Shown here: piece after piece, positions 32,822-40,628 of the stretch | Layout: every line of letters begins with the position of its first letter | Position numbering within the stretch: position 1 is the first letter of the stretch | Assembly: GCA_021850545.1 (NCBI GenBank) | Contig: JAJZLU010000051.1 | Span: forward strand, 1 to 44,347 | Length of the DNA: 44,347 bases | Source of the DNA: Thermoplasmata archaeon | GTDB lineage: Archaea > Thermoplasmatota > Thermoplasmata > Thermoplasmatales > Thermoplasmataceae | Direction: 5' to 3' | The notes under the pieces: generated by a model | Database searches by the model: none | Told to the model about the DNA's origin: nothing | Seen by the model: the letters and a program-made list of their open reading frames with translations, nothing else | Made by a program: the position numbers and the translations under genes

Positions 32822-33445
32822 TTACACGGAGCTTTCACCTGCATCGTCCTGAGAGAAGTCATCAACGTCAATGTTCTTTTTTGGAACTTTCTGTTCGAGG
32901 AATTTGGCAACTCCAGGCTTCCTGTTTATGCTGAATACAAATTTTCTTTCCCCTATGTAGAATGATGCGATTTCACGGAAAACGGGCGCACTGCTGAGTC
33001 CATAATATCCGCCTGGGGAAGGTGGACCAGCGTTTGAGGAACTGTAGCCTAGATAAACGTCCTCGAACTGGTCATAAGATACCTGGGTCCGGCCTCTTCC
33101 CTTTCTCCAGATCGCATAATCTTCGTATAGGTCGAGTTGGCCTACTTTTAGAAACATCAATCCTGTAAGTATTGCAAATAGGGTCGAGAATACGAGGGAG
33201 AAATCTGCAACGAGAAAGAGGAGGGAAACCAGCCCTGCAATGTTCAAAGTGAAATTGAAACCACCGCCAAAATAAAGGTTTGTAGCACTTTGATGGACAT
33301 GTGGCTCTGGATATATGGTAATGAGCTTCAGTAGAATTATGAAGGAGGCAAAGGAAATAATGAACCATGCAAGAACTCTGATTAGACTTTTAATTCTGAA
33401 CCCAAGCACATAGGCAGGACCGCTGTTTGGCTCAGTTTTTTCCAT
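32822..33445 (-). CDS. Membrane protein with a possible PH-like tail (207 aa)
   Basis: Two or three hydrophobic helices (about residues 20-46 and 68-103) are followed by a soluble beta-rich C-terminal domain: LDLYEDYAIWRKG, QVSYDQFEDVYLG, ASFYIGERKFVFSI, then RKPGVAKFLEQKVP (helix). That order resembles the bacterial PH-like membrane proteins (bPH), but I am not certain of the family. The tail ends with an acidic segment (DVDDFSQDDAGESS). A TTTAAATAG element about 30 bases upstream gives it its own promoter, 72 bases after the HTH/coiled-coil gene. Confidence 0.65.
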   Translation of the reverse strand: MEKTEPNSGPAYVLGFRIKSLIRVLAWFIISFASFIILLKLITIYPEPHVHQSATNLYFGGGFNFTLNIAGLVSLLFLVADFSLVFSTLFAILTGLMFLKVGQLDLYEDYAIWRKGRGRTQVSYDQFEDVYLGYSSSNAGPPSPGGYYGLSSAPVFREIASFYIGERKFVFSINRKPGVAKFLEQKVPKKNIDVDDFSQDDAGESSV

Positions 33446-33517
33446 TAACGCAAATATAAATATTGAACTATTTAAATGTTTTCAGGAATGCCTTGATGCA
33501 GAAGAAAATGCGATTGC

Positions 33518-34288
33518 CTATTTGTTGCTGATCCTTTTCCTGAAGAAATCCGAATACTCATTGAGGGCGCGCCTCACCGTGTTTCTTATTTCCTGCCTGT
33601 CATTTGACCTGAGATTGCTGATGTCTGCTATCATGGAAACCAGTTCCTCATCAAGATTCTCCCCCTTAAGGATCATCCTCATTGCAGAGCCGATTAGAAG
33701 GATATCATGGTCTATCGAAAGTTTCTCCTCAATGTTTGCAAGCCTTTCTTCCACAAGGGATAGATCCATCTGCGAATCCTCAGCCAGCTTTCTCATCTTC
33801 CCTATGAGTATTTCCAGGCTTCCAGCCTTTGAGCCCAGCCGCGATATTTCATTCTCAATTGAAGATCTTTCCAGCTTGAGGGATTCGATTGCCATTTCAA
33901 GTGAGATAAGTTCCTTTTCACCTTTATCTCTCCTTGAAATCCAGGATACAAACTCCTCAATGAGCGAATTTAAGCTGTGCTCCCCAACCACTTCGTGGTA
34001 ATCCAGAAGTGCACGTTCCAGCTGGGTATGCACCCCCATGGCATTTTCTGAAAAAGCAGGAGCTTGATTTACGCTTCTGTTCGGTGCATTGCTACCAGTT
34101 TCCGTTTGCCTGTTTCTGGTTGCCTTTCGTGATGGTTCTCCTGGGGAACCGGTTGCCTCCGTAACGATCCTTGTGACACTTGATACCGAAACCTCATACT
34201 CCCTGGCAATCTGGGCTTTTGACTTCCCGCCCTGCCTGTATGCCCGCAAAATGGCATCTTTGGTCTCTTTTGGGATCTTTCCTGCCAC
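33518..34288 (-). CDS. Helix-turn-helix plus coiled-coil protein (256 aa)
   Basis: The N-terminus (residues about 6-46) is a homeodomain-like helix-turn-helix: AILRAYRQGGKSKAQIAREYEVSVSSVTRIV shows the pattern of transposase and Hin-like recognition helices. A Ser/Asn-rich linker (about 50-85) leads to a long heptad-like helical region (residues about 115-200, ELISLEMAIESLKLERSSIE and NEISRLGSKAGSLEILIGKM), then a helical C-terminus. It has no DDE catalytic domain, so it is not a transposase but probably a dimeric DNA-binding protein that bridges or organises DNA. GTG 34288 is the start. Neighbour of the PH-like membrane protein. Confidence 0.78.
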   Translation of the reverse strand: MAGKIPKETKDAILRAYRQGGKSKAQIAREYEVSVSSVTRIVTEATGSPGEPSRKATRNRQTETGSNAPNRSVNQAPAFSENAMGVHTQLERALLDYHEVVGEHSLNSLIEEFVSWISRRDKGEKELISLEMAIESLKLERSSIENEISRLGSKAGSLEILIGKMRKLAEDSQMDLSLVEERLANIEEKLSIDHDILLIGSAMRMILKGENLDEELVSMIADISNLRSNDRQEIRNTVRRALNEYSDFFRKRISNK

Positions 34289-34359
34289 AGTATCATCTCA
34301 TAAACACAGTAGGGGAAAATAAGTTCTTCTGAACCATGAATACGAAATTTCGCATTGCA

Positions 34360-34375
34360 ACTATTAAAAAATAGT
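34360..34375. promoter_or_regulatory. Inverted repeat between HTH gene and DUF998 pseudogene
   Basis: ACTATT, AAAA, AATAGT: a perfect 6-base inverted repeat about 75 bases before the HTH gene start. It could be the operator of that gene. Confidence 0.3.
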
Positions 34376-34409
34376 AGTTGTAAATAATTGGAGATTTAAC
34401 TTCATTTTA

Positions 34410-34845
34410 TCCCAAGTACATCTCTTTCTGGTTCATTTGGTGTACGGAAAACGCAAGTGCCCAGAAAGCATTGGATAGACGGCCACCCCCCTCTCCCTGG
34501 CCCAAAGCTATATTACATTCCCATAGTGAAGAAACATATTGAAGCAGGCGTAGTAACCCGGACAATAGGCGACAACAATCCCTGTGTCGTGCCCTTATGG
34601 AATGCGAACAAAAGGAGGTAATTCCGCTCGCAAGGAAGGAGGATAGTTCAAATATTGAGTGGAAGTCGATATTGACATTTTCAGGGAAGTAACCTGCCCC
34701 CATTTCGCGGCTTCCAACATAATAATGGAGACTGGCTTCAATGCTTCTCAGATCAGGATAGCCATTGATAACAGAAATACCCCTGCGAAGAGAAGTGCCC
34801 AACGGAAGGTTTTTTCGTTATTCTTCTGTCCAGATGAAAATTGGC
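34410..34845 (-). pseudogene. Decayed DUF998 membrane protein gene
   Basis: Reading the minus strand in changing frames recovers pieces of the intact DUF998 protein at 39584-40144. Start: FAGVFLLSMAILI, stop codon, EALKP (compare IGVFLFSIAILITETLNP). Then, after a frameshift, GYFPENVNIDF (compare AYSLNLDS). Then LSPIV, YSFGPGRGG (compare LSPIV, YGLGPGG). End: FWALAFSVHQMNQKE (compare FWALALSGHLMNQKE). About a third of the middle is missing. The gene thus has an in-frame stop, at least two frameshifts and an internal deletion. The apparent 131-residue open frame at 34407-34802 is a chance concatenation of these. Confidence 0.82.
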
Positions 34846-34972
34846 GATAATGATTCTGGTACAAATTACTATTTTATCATGTATATAGAAAAACCTCCCT
34901 TAATTCATCCCTGATCTTTTGCTGTTAATTGGGGAGAATCCCGAACTCATGTTATAAGATTGATTATAATTA

Positions 34973-34985
34973 TGATAAATTATCA
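34973..34985. promoter_or_regulatory. Palindrome upstream of acetoacetate-decarboxylase-like gene
   Basis: TGATAA, A, TTATCA is a perfect palindrome about 78 bases upstream of ATG 35063 and about 40 before its TATA box (AAATTATATTA, about 35023-35033). Possible regulator site; GATAAAT also recurs 12 bases further on. Confidence 0.4.
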
Positions 34986-35062
34986 ATACGATAAATAAAG
35001 CAAGACGGCAAAATGCCGCATAAAATTATATTATGCACAACTCATGTGTGTTTCGATCTTAA

Positions 35063-35884
35063 ATGAGAGAAAAAGCATCTGCCGAAACAAACGCCGGCTA
35101 CACGATGCCTTACACGCCAACAGGAAAGGCATCTTTGGTTGAGCACCCTCCATGGCACTTTGCCTCTGACGTGATTGAAATTGTTTACAGGACTAACCCG
35201 GAGGATGTAAGGAGAATCCTCCCCCCGCCACTTATGCCTGGAGACCAGCCAGACCTTGTAACTGCAAGAGTGACTGAAATTACGTCGGTCAGCGAAAACA
35301 ATCCGGACAAAGCCTACCGGAATCCTGATGCTACCCAGTATGCTGAGGCAATCATAACCGTGACCTGCAGGTTCAACGGGGAAAATGGCGTTTTTATTCC
35401 ATTTATATGGGTTGACAAGGACTTCTCCCTGATGAGGGGGTGGCTCAATGGATGGCCCAAAAAGATTGCCACCATAAAGATGACACATTTGCACCAGCTC
35501 CACCCAATCCTTAAGGGCCTTGAAAAGGGAGGAAAGATCGGCGGAGTTGTTACCAGGCATGGAAACAAGATAATGTTTGCTGGAATGGAAATTGAGGAAG
35601 AATCTTCCCCTGAGGAAGTCCCTAGGCTTGGGACTTATTTTGGAGTGAGGCACCTTCCCAGTGTTGATCCAGCGAGCGGCCCCTCATTGCATGAGGTTGT
35701 CAAGGTTCAGACGAAGAATTACAGAATGAGCGATGTGTGGAAAGGAAGGGGCGAGCTTGAATTCCCTGAAAACGATGAGGAGGACATGAACTTCCTTGCC
35801 CCTAAAAAGATTGAAGGCGCATTCTATTTCAAGTCAGGCTGGACAAACTATGGCGGAACAACGCTAAAAAGATTGAATGAATAA
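35063..35884 (+). CDS. Acetoacetate decarboxylase family protein
   Basis: A 273-residue protein of the ADC superfamily. The catalytic Schiff-base motif GWPKKIA gives Lys133 with its neighbour Lys134, as in the Clostridium enzyme where one lysine lowers the pKa of the other. Other blocks are VYRTNPEDVRRILPPPL at about 44-60 and EAIITVTCRFNGENGVFIPFIW at about 95-116 (aldehyde pocket region). It may decarboxylate acetoacetate or act as an aldolase-dehydratase-type relative; substrate uncertain. Starts at ATG 35063, leaderless after the TATA box. Convergent with the MHS transporter. Confidence 0.9.
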   Translation: MREKASAETNAGYTMPYTPTGKASLVEHPPWHFASDVIEIVYRTNPEDVRRILPPPLMPGDQPDLVTARVTEITSVSENNPDKAYRNPDATQYAEAIITVTCRFNGENGVFIPFIWVDKDFSLMRGWLNGWPKKIATIKMTHLHQLHPILKGLEKGGKIGGVVTRHGNKIMFAGMEIEEESSPEEVPRLGTYFGVRHLPSVDPASGPSLHEVVKVQTKNYRMSDVWKGRGELEFPENDEEDMNFLAPKKIEGAFYFKSGWTNYGGTTLKRLNE

Positions 35885-35886
35885 AT

Positions 35887-35903
35887 AAAAAAAATAATTT
35901 TTT
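35887..35903. terminator. Bidirectional A/T-run terminator
   Basis: Eight A (35887-35894) give a T-run on the minus strand after the transporter gene, and six T (35898-35903) serve the plus-strand gene. The two genes converge here. Confidence 0.5.
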
Positions 35904-35916
35904 AAAATTTTCTAAT

Positions 35917-37278
35917 TTAATTTGGGTTTACTTCCACATCGAGGCTATCCAGTGTTATGTCTTTTGTTTCCTTCAGGAACATGATGGACACTATGGAGAT
36001 TATACAGATTACAGCCGAGGTAACCGCAACATAAGGCCCTGCACCCACTACCCCCTTTGCAATGGATATGTAGGCTGGTATGGCAAAAGTTGTGATTATC
36101 CCAATGAATACTGCGCCTATCTGGTATGTGAGCCCGGTGCCTGAATACCTGTACTCTGTGGAAAAGTGTTCAGAAAGCAATGATGCCAGTGTCCCATATC
36201 CTAAGGCCTCTGCTCCCAGCCACAGCATCTGTGCAACTATAATATTGGTGGGCACAAGCGTGTCTATGAGATAGAAGTACGGGTAAATGAAGATCAGGAC
36301 CAGGACCGATGACAGTAGAAGGACTTTCTTTCTTCCTATGCGGTCGGAAAGGTATGCTCCAACGAATGTGGTGAATATGGCAAAGGTGTTTCCTATGAGG
36401 ATCGAGAAGGAAGCCAGTGGAATGTTTACATTGGCCGCCTTGTGCGCCAACCCGATGTTGAATATGTACGAGATTGAGAATGGAATCGGTCCTACATTGA
36501 GGAGGAAATTTGTGAGAATCACGGCAACCATGAAGAAGAGTGTCTTTCCCTGCTTCCTGAATATCTCAAGTGATGGTGACCTCAAAGGTTTCTTTGTTTT
36601 TATCAGGTTCTTGAAGAGAGGGCTCTCCTCAGTCCTGTACCTAATGTATATGCCTATGACAAGTGCCACAGTCCCTATGAAATAAGGAATTCTCCATCCA
36701 ACGGAAAGGAAAAAGCTGTGCGCAAATACCTCCCCTGCTATTACATATGCAAGTGATGCAAGTGTTGCGCCTGTAGCTGCGGTAACCTGTACCCAGCCGG
36801 CCCAGAATCCCCTATGTTTCGATCTGGACGCAAATTCGGAGACCCATGAAATGGCTCCCCCAAATTCTCCCCCGAAACCGACTCCCTGGATGATCCTGAA
36901 CAGCACTATCAACACTGGAGCCAGAGAGCCTACCACTGAATAGTCAGGGGTAAGCCCAATGCCCAATGTTCCTACTGCGATGATTGCAATGGTCATAACC
37001 AGCGTGGTTTTCCTTCCCAACCTGTCTCCCATATGGCCAAAAATGAATGCTCCAACCGGCCTTGCCAGGAATGAAACTCCATATGCAGAAATTGAAAGGG
37101 CGGTGGCAACCACAATATTTCCGCTCGCAAAAAATATAATCGGCCACACGGTCCCTGCAACGAATGAGGACAGGAAAAAGTCGTACCACTCAAACAGAGA
37201 ACCAAGGGACGCTGCAAACGTAATGAGGCCCATTTTCTTGGTAGGTATGTTTTGCTCTACCATGTCAGGGTTTACCAT
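35917..37278 (-). CDS. MFS transporter, MHS family
   Basis: A 453-residue transporter of 12 helices with hallmarks of the metabolite:H+ symporter group: LGSLFEWYDFFL in helix 1 (about residues 24-36), GHMGDRLGRKTTLV (about 82-95) and GFGGEFGGAISWVSEFA in helix 4-5 (about 134-150). Members import organic acids such as alpha-ketoglutarate, citrate or shikimate with protons; the substrate here is unknown. It starts at ATG 37278; an AATATTAAAATAT box is close upstream. The neighbouring ADC-like enzyme may use the imported compound. Confidence 0.92.
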   Translation of the reverse strand: MVNPDMVEQNIPTKKMGLITFAASLGSLFEWYDFFLSSFVAGTVWPIIFFASGNIVVATALSISAYGVSFLARPVGAFIFGHMGDRLGRKTTLVMTIAIIAVGTLGIGLTPDYSVVGSLAPVLIVLFRIIQGVGFGGEFGGAISWVSEFASRSKHRGFWAGWVQVTAATGATLASLAYVIAGEVFAHSFFLSVGWRIPYFIGTVALVIGIYIRYRTEESPLFKNLIKTKKPLRSPSLEIFRKQGKTLFFMVAVILTNFLLNVGPIPFSISYIFNIGLAHKAANVNIPLASFSILIGNTFAIFTTFVGAYLSDRIGRKKVLLLSSVLVLIFIYPYFYLIDTLVPTNIIVAQMLWLGAEALGYGTLASLLSEHFSTEYRYSGTGLTYQIGAVFIGIITTFAIPAYISIAKGVVGAGPYVAVTSAVICIISIVSIMFLKETKDITLDSLDVEVNPN

Positions 37279-37462
37279 CCTCTGATATTTTAATATTTGT
37301 GGGCCTAATATTAGAGCAATACGATAGAATTCCCGAAATTTATGGTCATTATAACCAAAATTGGCATTTTTTTGAAATGATATAAAATGGCCCAGGTTTG
37401 TGCTTAAAAAATGTGCGTCAGTCTACATGCAAAACTTATAAACGACGAAACAAAGTTTTGTC

Positions 37463-37605
37463 TTGTTAAAGGCAGAAATATTGAAGAGAAGCCTAAAGGC
37501 GGCCTCCCTCCAGACCCCTAGGGAATGAGAGGCTATGAGAATGCAGTTATGAAGTCACTAGGTTTGGCTGGTAAGGCAGTCCATTATAAAGCTGTAGATT
37601 TCTGA
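37463..37605 (+). other. Promoter with two short overlapping open frames; possible remnant or small transcript
   Basis: A strong TATA box (CTTATAAACG, about 37435-37444) sits about 25 bases before TTG 37463, which opens a 21-residue frame (KAEILKRSLKAASLQTPRE) ending in TGA 37526-37528. The ATG 37525 overlaps that stop by 4 bases and opens a 26-residue frame ending at 37605, antisense to the 3' end of the prolyl oligopeptidase gene. The coupling looks gene-like, but the products are tiny. It may be a transposon or gene remnant, a leader peptide or a noncoding transcript. Confidence 0.35.
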
Positions 37606-39330
37606 AACCTCCCTATTCTCCTCGTTAGGAGTTATCCCGGAATGACCTCCGCTCATCCCGATTCTCAAGAAGGCATCTTCTGACACTTCGCTCAACTTCA
37701 TGTGGAACTTTATCGCATGGGCAGGATGGACCCTGTCATCGTTCCATCTGCTGTATATAAGGGTCGGTGGATATTTAGCATTTGTAATGTTATGGTAGGG
37801 CGAATACTTTCTAAGGAAGTTCGCGTCCTCCTGTTTATCTGGATTCCCATACTCTGTTGTCCAGTATCTGCCAACGGACATCTTGTGGAACCTGAGCATG
37901 TCCAGAACTGGCACACCTATCACTGCCCCGTCCAGAATGTCTGGCCTTTGGGTCATGACTGAGCCAACGAGGAGCCCACCGTTGCTTTCCCCTTTGGCCA
38001 CTACCCTATAGCCCATTGATTTCAATTCAGAAATGACAGAGATGAAATCATCAAACACATTCTGTTTCTTTTCCCTGATACCGGCATCATGCCATTCCTT
38101 TCCATATTCCCCACCTCCTCTGAGGTTTGCCTGAGCAATGGAAGCGCCGCTTGATAAAAGAGAGCAATATATAGGGGAATAAGTTGGCCCCAGCGATATA
38201 TTGTATCCGCCATAACCATAGGCCAATGCCTGCTTCTTTCCGCTCTTCTCTGGCGAAACAAGGAAGTAGTGCACCTTAGCACCATTCGACTGTACCCAGC
38301 GATCCTCGATCCTTGGATTCAGGAGCCTGTTTTCCTCCTGCATCTTAAATGACTTGCGTTCATACGCCCAGATTGAGTAGGGCAGCCCGAAGGACTGCAT
38401 AACCATCACAGCCCGTTCTTCATCTGAATCAGCGGAAAGGAGCCCCATTGCCTCATCCATGGAAAAATCTATTATTTTTTCTCCGGACAGGCTGTACAGG
38501 GATACTCCCAGCTTTGCATCAATCAGGTAAGTGGCAAAGAATCCTTCTCTGACTAGATTGCAGCTTTCCACGGGCGCAGGAAATTGGATGATGTCTTTCT
38601 CCCCTATCCTCAGGATGCCGTTTCCTTCCTTCAGCAGGTAGCAGACTTCCCCGTTGACCATCCCAACGGGCTCGGCGGTTGCGTTGAGGTCATGCACCTT
38701 CTCCCAAGTTCCGGGATTTTCAAGCTCTCCACAATAGATGGAGGTTGCGTTCCAGTCTCCTACTGTCAGGATCATTTTCCCCTTGCTGCTGTAAAGGCCG
38801 ATAAATTTGGTGCTGTCAAGGCCGGTGCCAAATACAACCTTTCCATCCAGCAGAACTCTGTGGGAATTGAGTTCACCACCATCTGGAGGGGGGTTTTCAG
38901 TGAAGGACTTTGTAATGTAAAATGAGTTGGACGTGAAAACTACCTGGCCAATGTTCCCTTCCATTTCAACCACAACATTCCCGTTTTCTAAAATCTTCAT
39001 TGTACCAAGGTCTGAACCAAAAGTCTCAAAAAGGGCAAGCCGATTTCCGTCGTCGCTGATGTTGATTCTGGAAATCACTTTGTCCGATGAATAAACGTCT
39101 TCCCCGTTCAGAGATACTGAATACTTACCGCCTGCCCTGTATAGAGTTGCAAGATTCTTACCGGCCACTGCAACCTGTTTTACTATCTTTGCCTGAATAA
39201 ATTCCCTTATCCTTTTCCCGTTGCTTTCTCCAATATTTCCATATTTTTTCCTGAATTCAGAGGTTTTTTCAATTACATAGGACCTGGTCTTTTCATCTAG
39301 TGCTTCTGCGAACTCATAGGGGTCGTCCAT
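37558..39330 (-). CDS. Prolyl oligopeptidase (S9 family)
   Basis: A 590-residue serine peptidase with an N-terminal beta-propeller (about residues 60-330) and a C-terminal alpha/beta-hydrolase domain (from about 350). The triad is Ser449 (GESNGGLL), Asp531 (RWNDDRVHP) and His563 (SGGHSG). Further S9A signatures are ANLRGGGEYGKEWH and GYGGYNIS (about 375-382). It cleaves small proline-containing peptides in the cytoplasm and is slightly shorter than mammalian POP (about 710), as other archaeal ones are. ATG 39330. It overlaps by 17 bases the small open frame upstream. Confidence 0.95.
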   Translation of the reverse strand: MDDPYEFAEALDEKTRSYVIEKTSEFRKKYGNIGESNGKRIREFIQAKIVKQVAVAGKNLATLYRAGGKYSVSLNGEDVYSSDKVISRINISDDGNRLALFETFGSDLGTMKILENGNVVVEMEGNIGQVVFTSNSFYITKSFTENPPPDGGELNSHRVLLDGKVVFGTGLDSTKFIGLYSSKGKMILTVGDWNATSIYCGELENPGTWEKVHDLNATAEPVGMVNGEVCYLLKEGNGILRIGEKDIIQFPAPVESCNLVREGFFATYLIDAKLGVSLYSLSGEKIIDFSMDEAMGLLSADSDEERAVMVMQSFGLPYSIWAYERKSFKMQEENRLLNPRIEDRWVQSNGAKVHYFLVSPEKSGKKQALAYGYGGYNISLGPTYSPIYCSLLSSGASIAQANLRGGGEYGKEWHDAGIREKKQNVFDDFISVISELKSMGYRVVAKGESNGGLLVGSVMTQRPDILDGAVIGVPVLDMLRFHKMSVGRYWTTEYGNPDKQEDANFLRKYSPYHNITNAKYPPTLIYSRWNDDRVHPAHAIKFHMKLSEVSEDAFLRIGMSGGHSGITPNEENREVSEIYSFIMDCLTSQT

Positions 39331-39532
39331 AATGTTGCAGCCAATACCGCCTCATAAATTCTTCACAAAGTTCCAGCGTTGGCATCCCAGATAGACCATC
39401 AGAGAGTTCCCAATCCATGAGGGCATTTGACAAGGCAAGCACATAAATGGCATGTGCCAGCTGGCCAGTACCAGAAATGCTACTTTTTACTTTGATTTTG
39501 AAATTAATGTGCCCAACTAAAGAAATTTGCAT
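39314..39532 (-). CDS. Hypothetical protein (72 aa)
   Basis: A small frame whose end overlaps the start of the peptidase gene by 17 bases. The ATG at 39532 is 22-28 bases after TTAAATAAT, fitting a leaderless start. The product has an amphipathic middle (AIYVLALSNALMDWELSDG) and a helical Glu/Cys-containing end (LELCEEFMRRYWLQHYG), with no known domain. It could be a leader gene of the peptidase. Coding is likely but unproven. Confidence 0.45.
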   Translation of the reverse strand: MQISLVGHINFKIKVKSSISGTGQLAHAIYVLALSNALMDWELSDGLSGMPTLELCEEFMRRYWLQHYGRPL

Positions 39533-39583
39533 GGAAGAGAATGAATTATTTAAGAAAGTGAAAAAAATTGCGGATCTTTGCCA

Positions 39584-40144
39584 TTATTCTTTCTGGTTCA
39601 TTAGGTGTCCGGAAAGTGCAAGGGCCCAGAATAATGTTGGATATACTATCATTCTTTCCATGCCTCCAGGGCCAAGCCCATAGAGCCTCCCAGTTGCGTA
39701 GAGAAAAATGGATACCAGGATAAATACGCCTACAATGGGGGAGAGGGCCCTAAGTGGAGTTCCTTTTTGGGCACCAAAAAGTATGGCGGTAATACCACCG
39801 AAAATGAAAGCTGTGAAGGCAAAGTAGCCATGCAAAATAGGGTAATTTATGATATAAGGGAATATTCCTACACCGAATGCCCCCAACCCGACTAGTATGA
39901 TGCTGGCATGCCATGCCTGCCTTTTCTTTCCAGACAGGAGAATAATCCCGGCAATGACCACCAAGGCACCCATCAAAAGGATGGAATAATAGAAGATATA
40001 TCCATGCGGGCCAATTCCCAAACTGCTAATGGAATCCAGATTAAGCGAATAGGCTGGATTCAGTGTTTCGGTTATGAGAATGGCAATTGAAAACAGGAAA
40101 ACGCCAATGAAGACTAGAACTCCCGCGCTACGTTGATTGTTCAT
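39584..40144 (-). CDS. DUF998-family membrane protein
   Basis: A 186-residue protein with about six hydrophobic helices. Family features: the N-terminal helix IGVFLFSIAILITETLNPAYS, the loop after it with SISSLGIGPHGY, the KKRQAWHASII segment, and the end FWALALSGHLMNQKE. DUF998 proteins are widespread archaeal and bacterial integral membrane proteins of unknown function. The N-terminus includes AAAGTTTATCAG (TATA) about 32 bases before ATG 40144. A decayed copy of this gene lies at 34410-34845, so this family has been duplicated and partly lost here. Confidence 0.9.
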   Translation of the reverse strand: MNNQRSAGVLVFIGVFLFSIAILITETLNPAYSLNLDSISSLGIGPHGYIFYYSILLMGALVVIAGIILLSGKKRQAWHASIILVGLGAFGVGIFPYIINYPILHGYFAFTAFIFGGITAILFGAQKGTPLRALSPIVGVFILVSIFLYATGRLYGLGPGGMERMIVYPTLFWALALSGHLMNQKE

Positions 40145-40574
40145 TTAAAAAGCAAGGCGATCAAATTCTGATAAACTTTTCGGTACAACCTATAACAATT
40201 ATCAAACTGAAATCATTCTTTTCTATTCATGACAGAAACACGAATACTGACAAGATTACGACACAAATGCTGGGATGGCTCACATGAAAGTGATATTCAA
40301 AGTGATCGATAATTAGATGTATTTGAATAGATAAATTTTACAACATCCATTGTGAGAACCTTGGGAGGCTTGAACCAAGATGCCCTGATTAAGGATTGCC
40401 ACCAATAGATTAGCAAGATAAACAAAATCACTTTAATGAACATTTGAAAAGTTATTGAAAGTAAAGCAAAAATAGATGATATAAGCAATGAAATAAATTA
40501 GGAAAGTAAAATATCGAAACCCAACAAAAATAGCACTACAAGAAGAGCCAAAAACTCACTATTTTGTAATATAA
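40145..40574. other. AT-rich gene-free stretch
   Basis: 430 bases, noticeably more AT-rich than the region before it. A 63-residue minus-strand frame at 40297-40488 (hydrophobic, two possible helices) has no promoter or SD that I can recognise and is not called. No repeat or RNA seen apart from the tRNA fragment that follows. Confidence 0.5.
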
Positions 40575-40628
40575 GCCACTGGGGGGTGTCGATCCCCCGG
40601 CCTGCTGATTACGAATTACACTTAGATG
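40575..40628 (-). pseudogene. tRNA 3'-half fragment (Thr-CGT-like)
   Basis: On the minus strand, the acceptor end CAGTGGC, a T arm GGGGG ATCGACA CCCCC with a degenerate loop, a variable loop, and TTCGTAATCAGC with anticodon CGT and the 3' anticodon-stem strand. The 5' anticodon strand does not pair and the D arm and 5' acceptor are absent. This is typical of a tRNA-gene copy left by integration of a mobile element. It overlaps the likely start of the TIR gene. Confidence 0.6.

Noticed and set aside
33518-34288. Transposase
   Set aside because: Only the helix-turn-helix resembles one; the rest is coiled coil with no acidic catalytic triad, and no terminal inverted repeats flank it.
34407-34802. 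131-residue minus-strand protein
   Set aside because: It joins pieces of different reading frames of a decayed DUF998 gene; the homologous blocks are in three frames.
40297-40488. 63-residue hydrophobic minus-strand frame
   Set aside because: AT-rich region, low-complexity hydrophobic product, no TATA or SD at the expected place.
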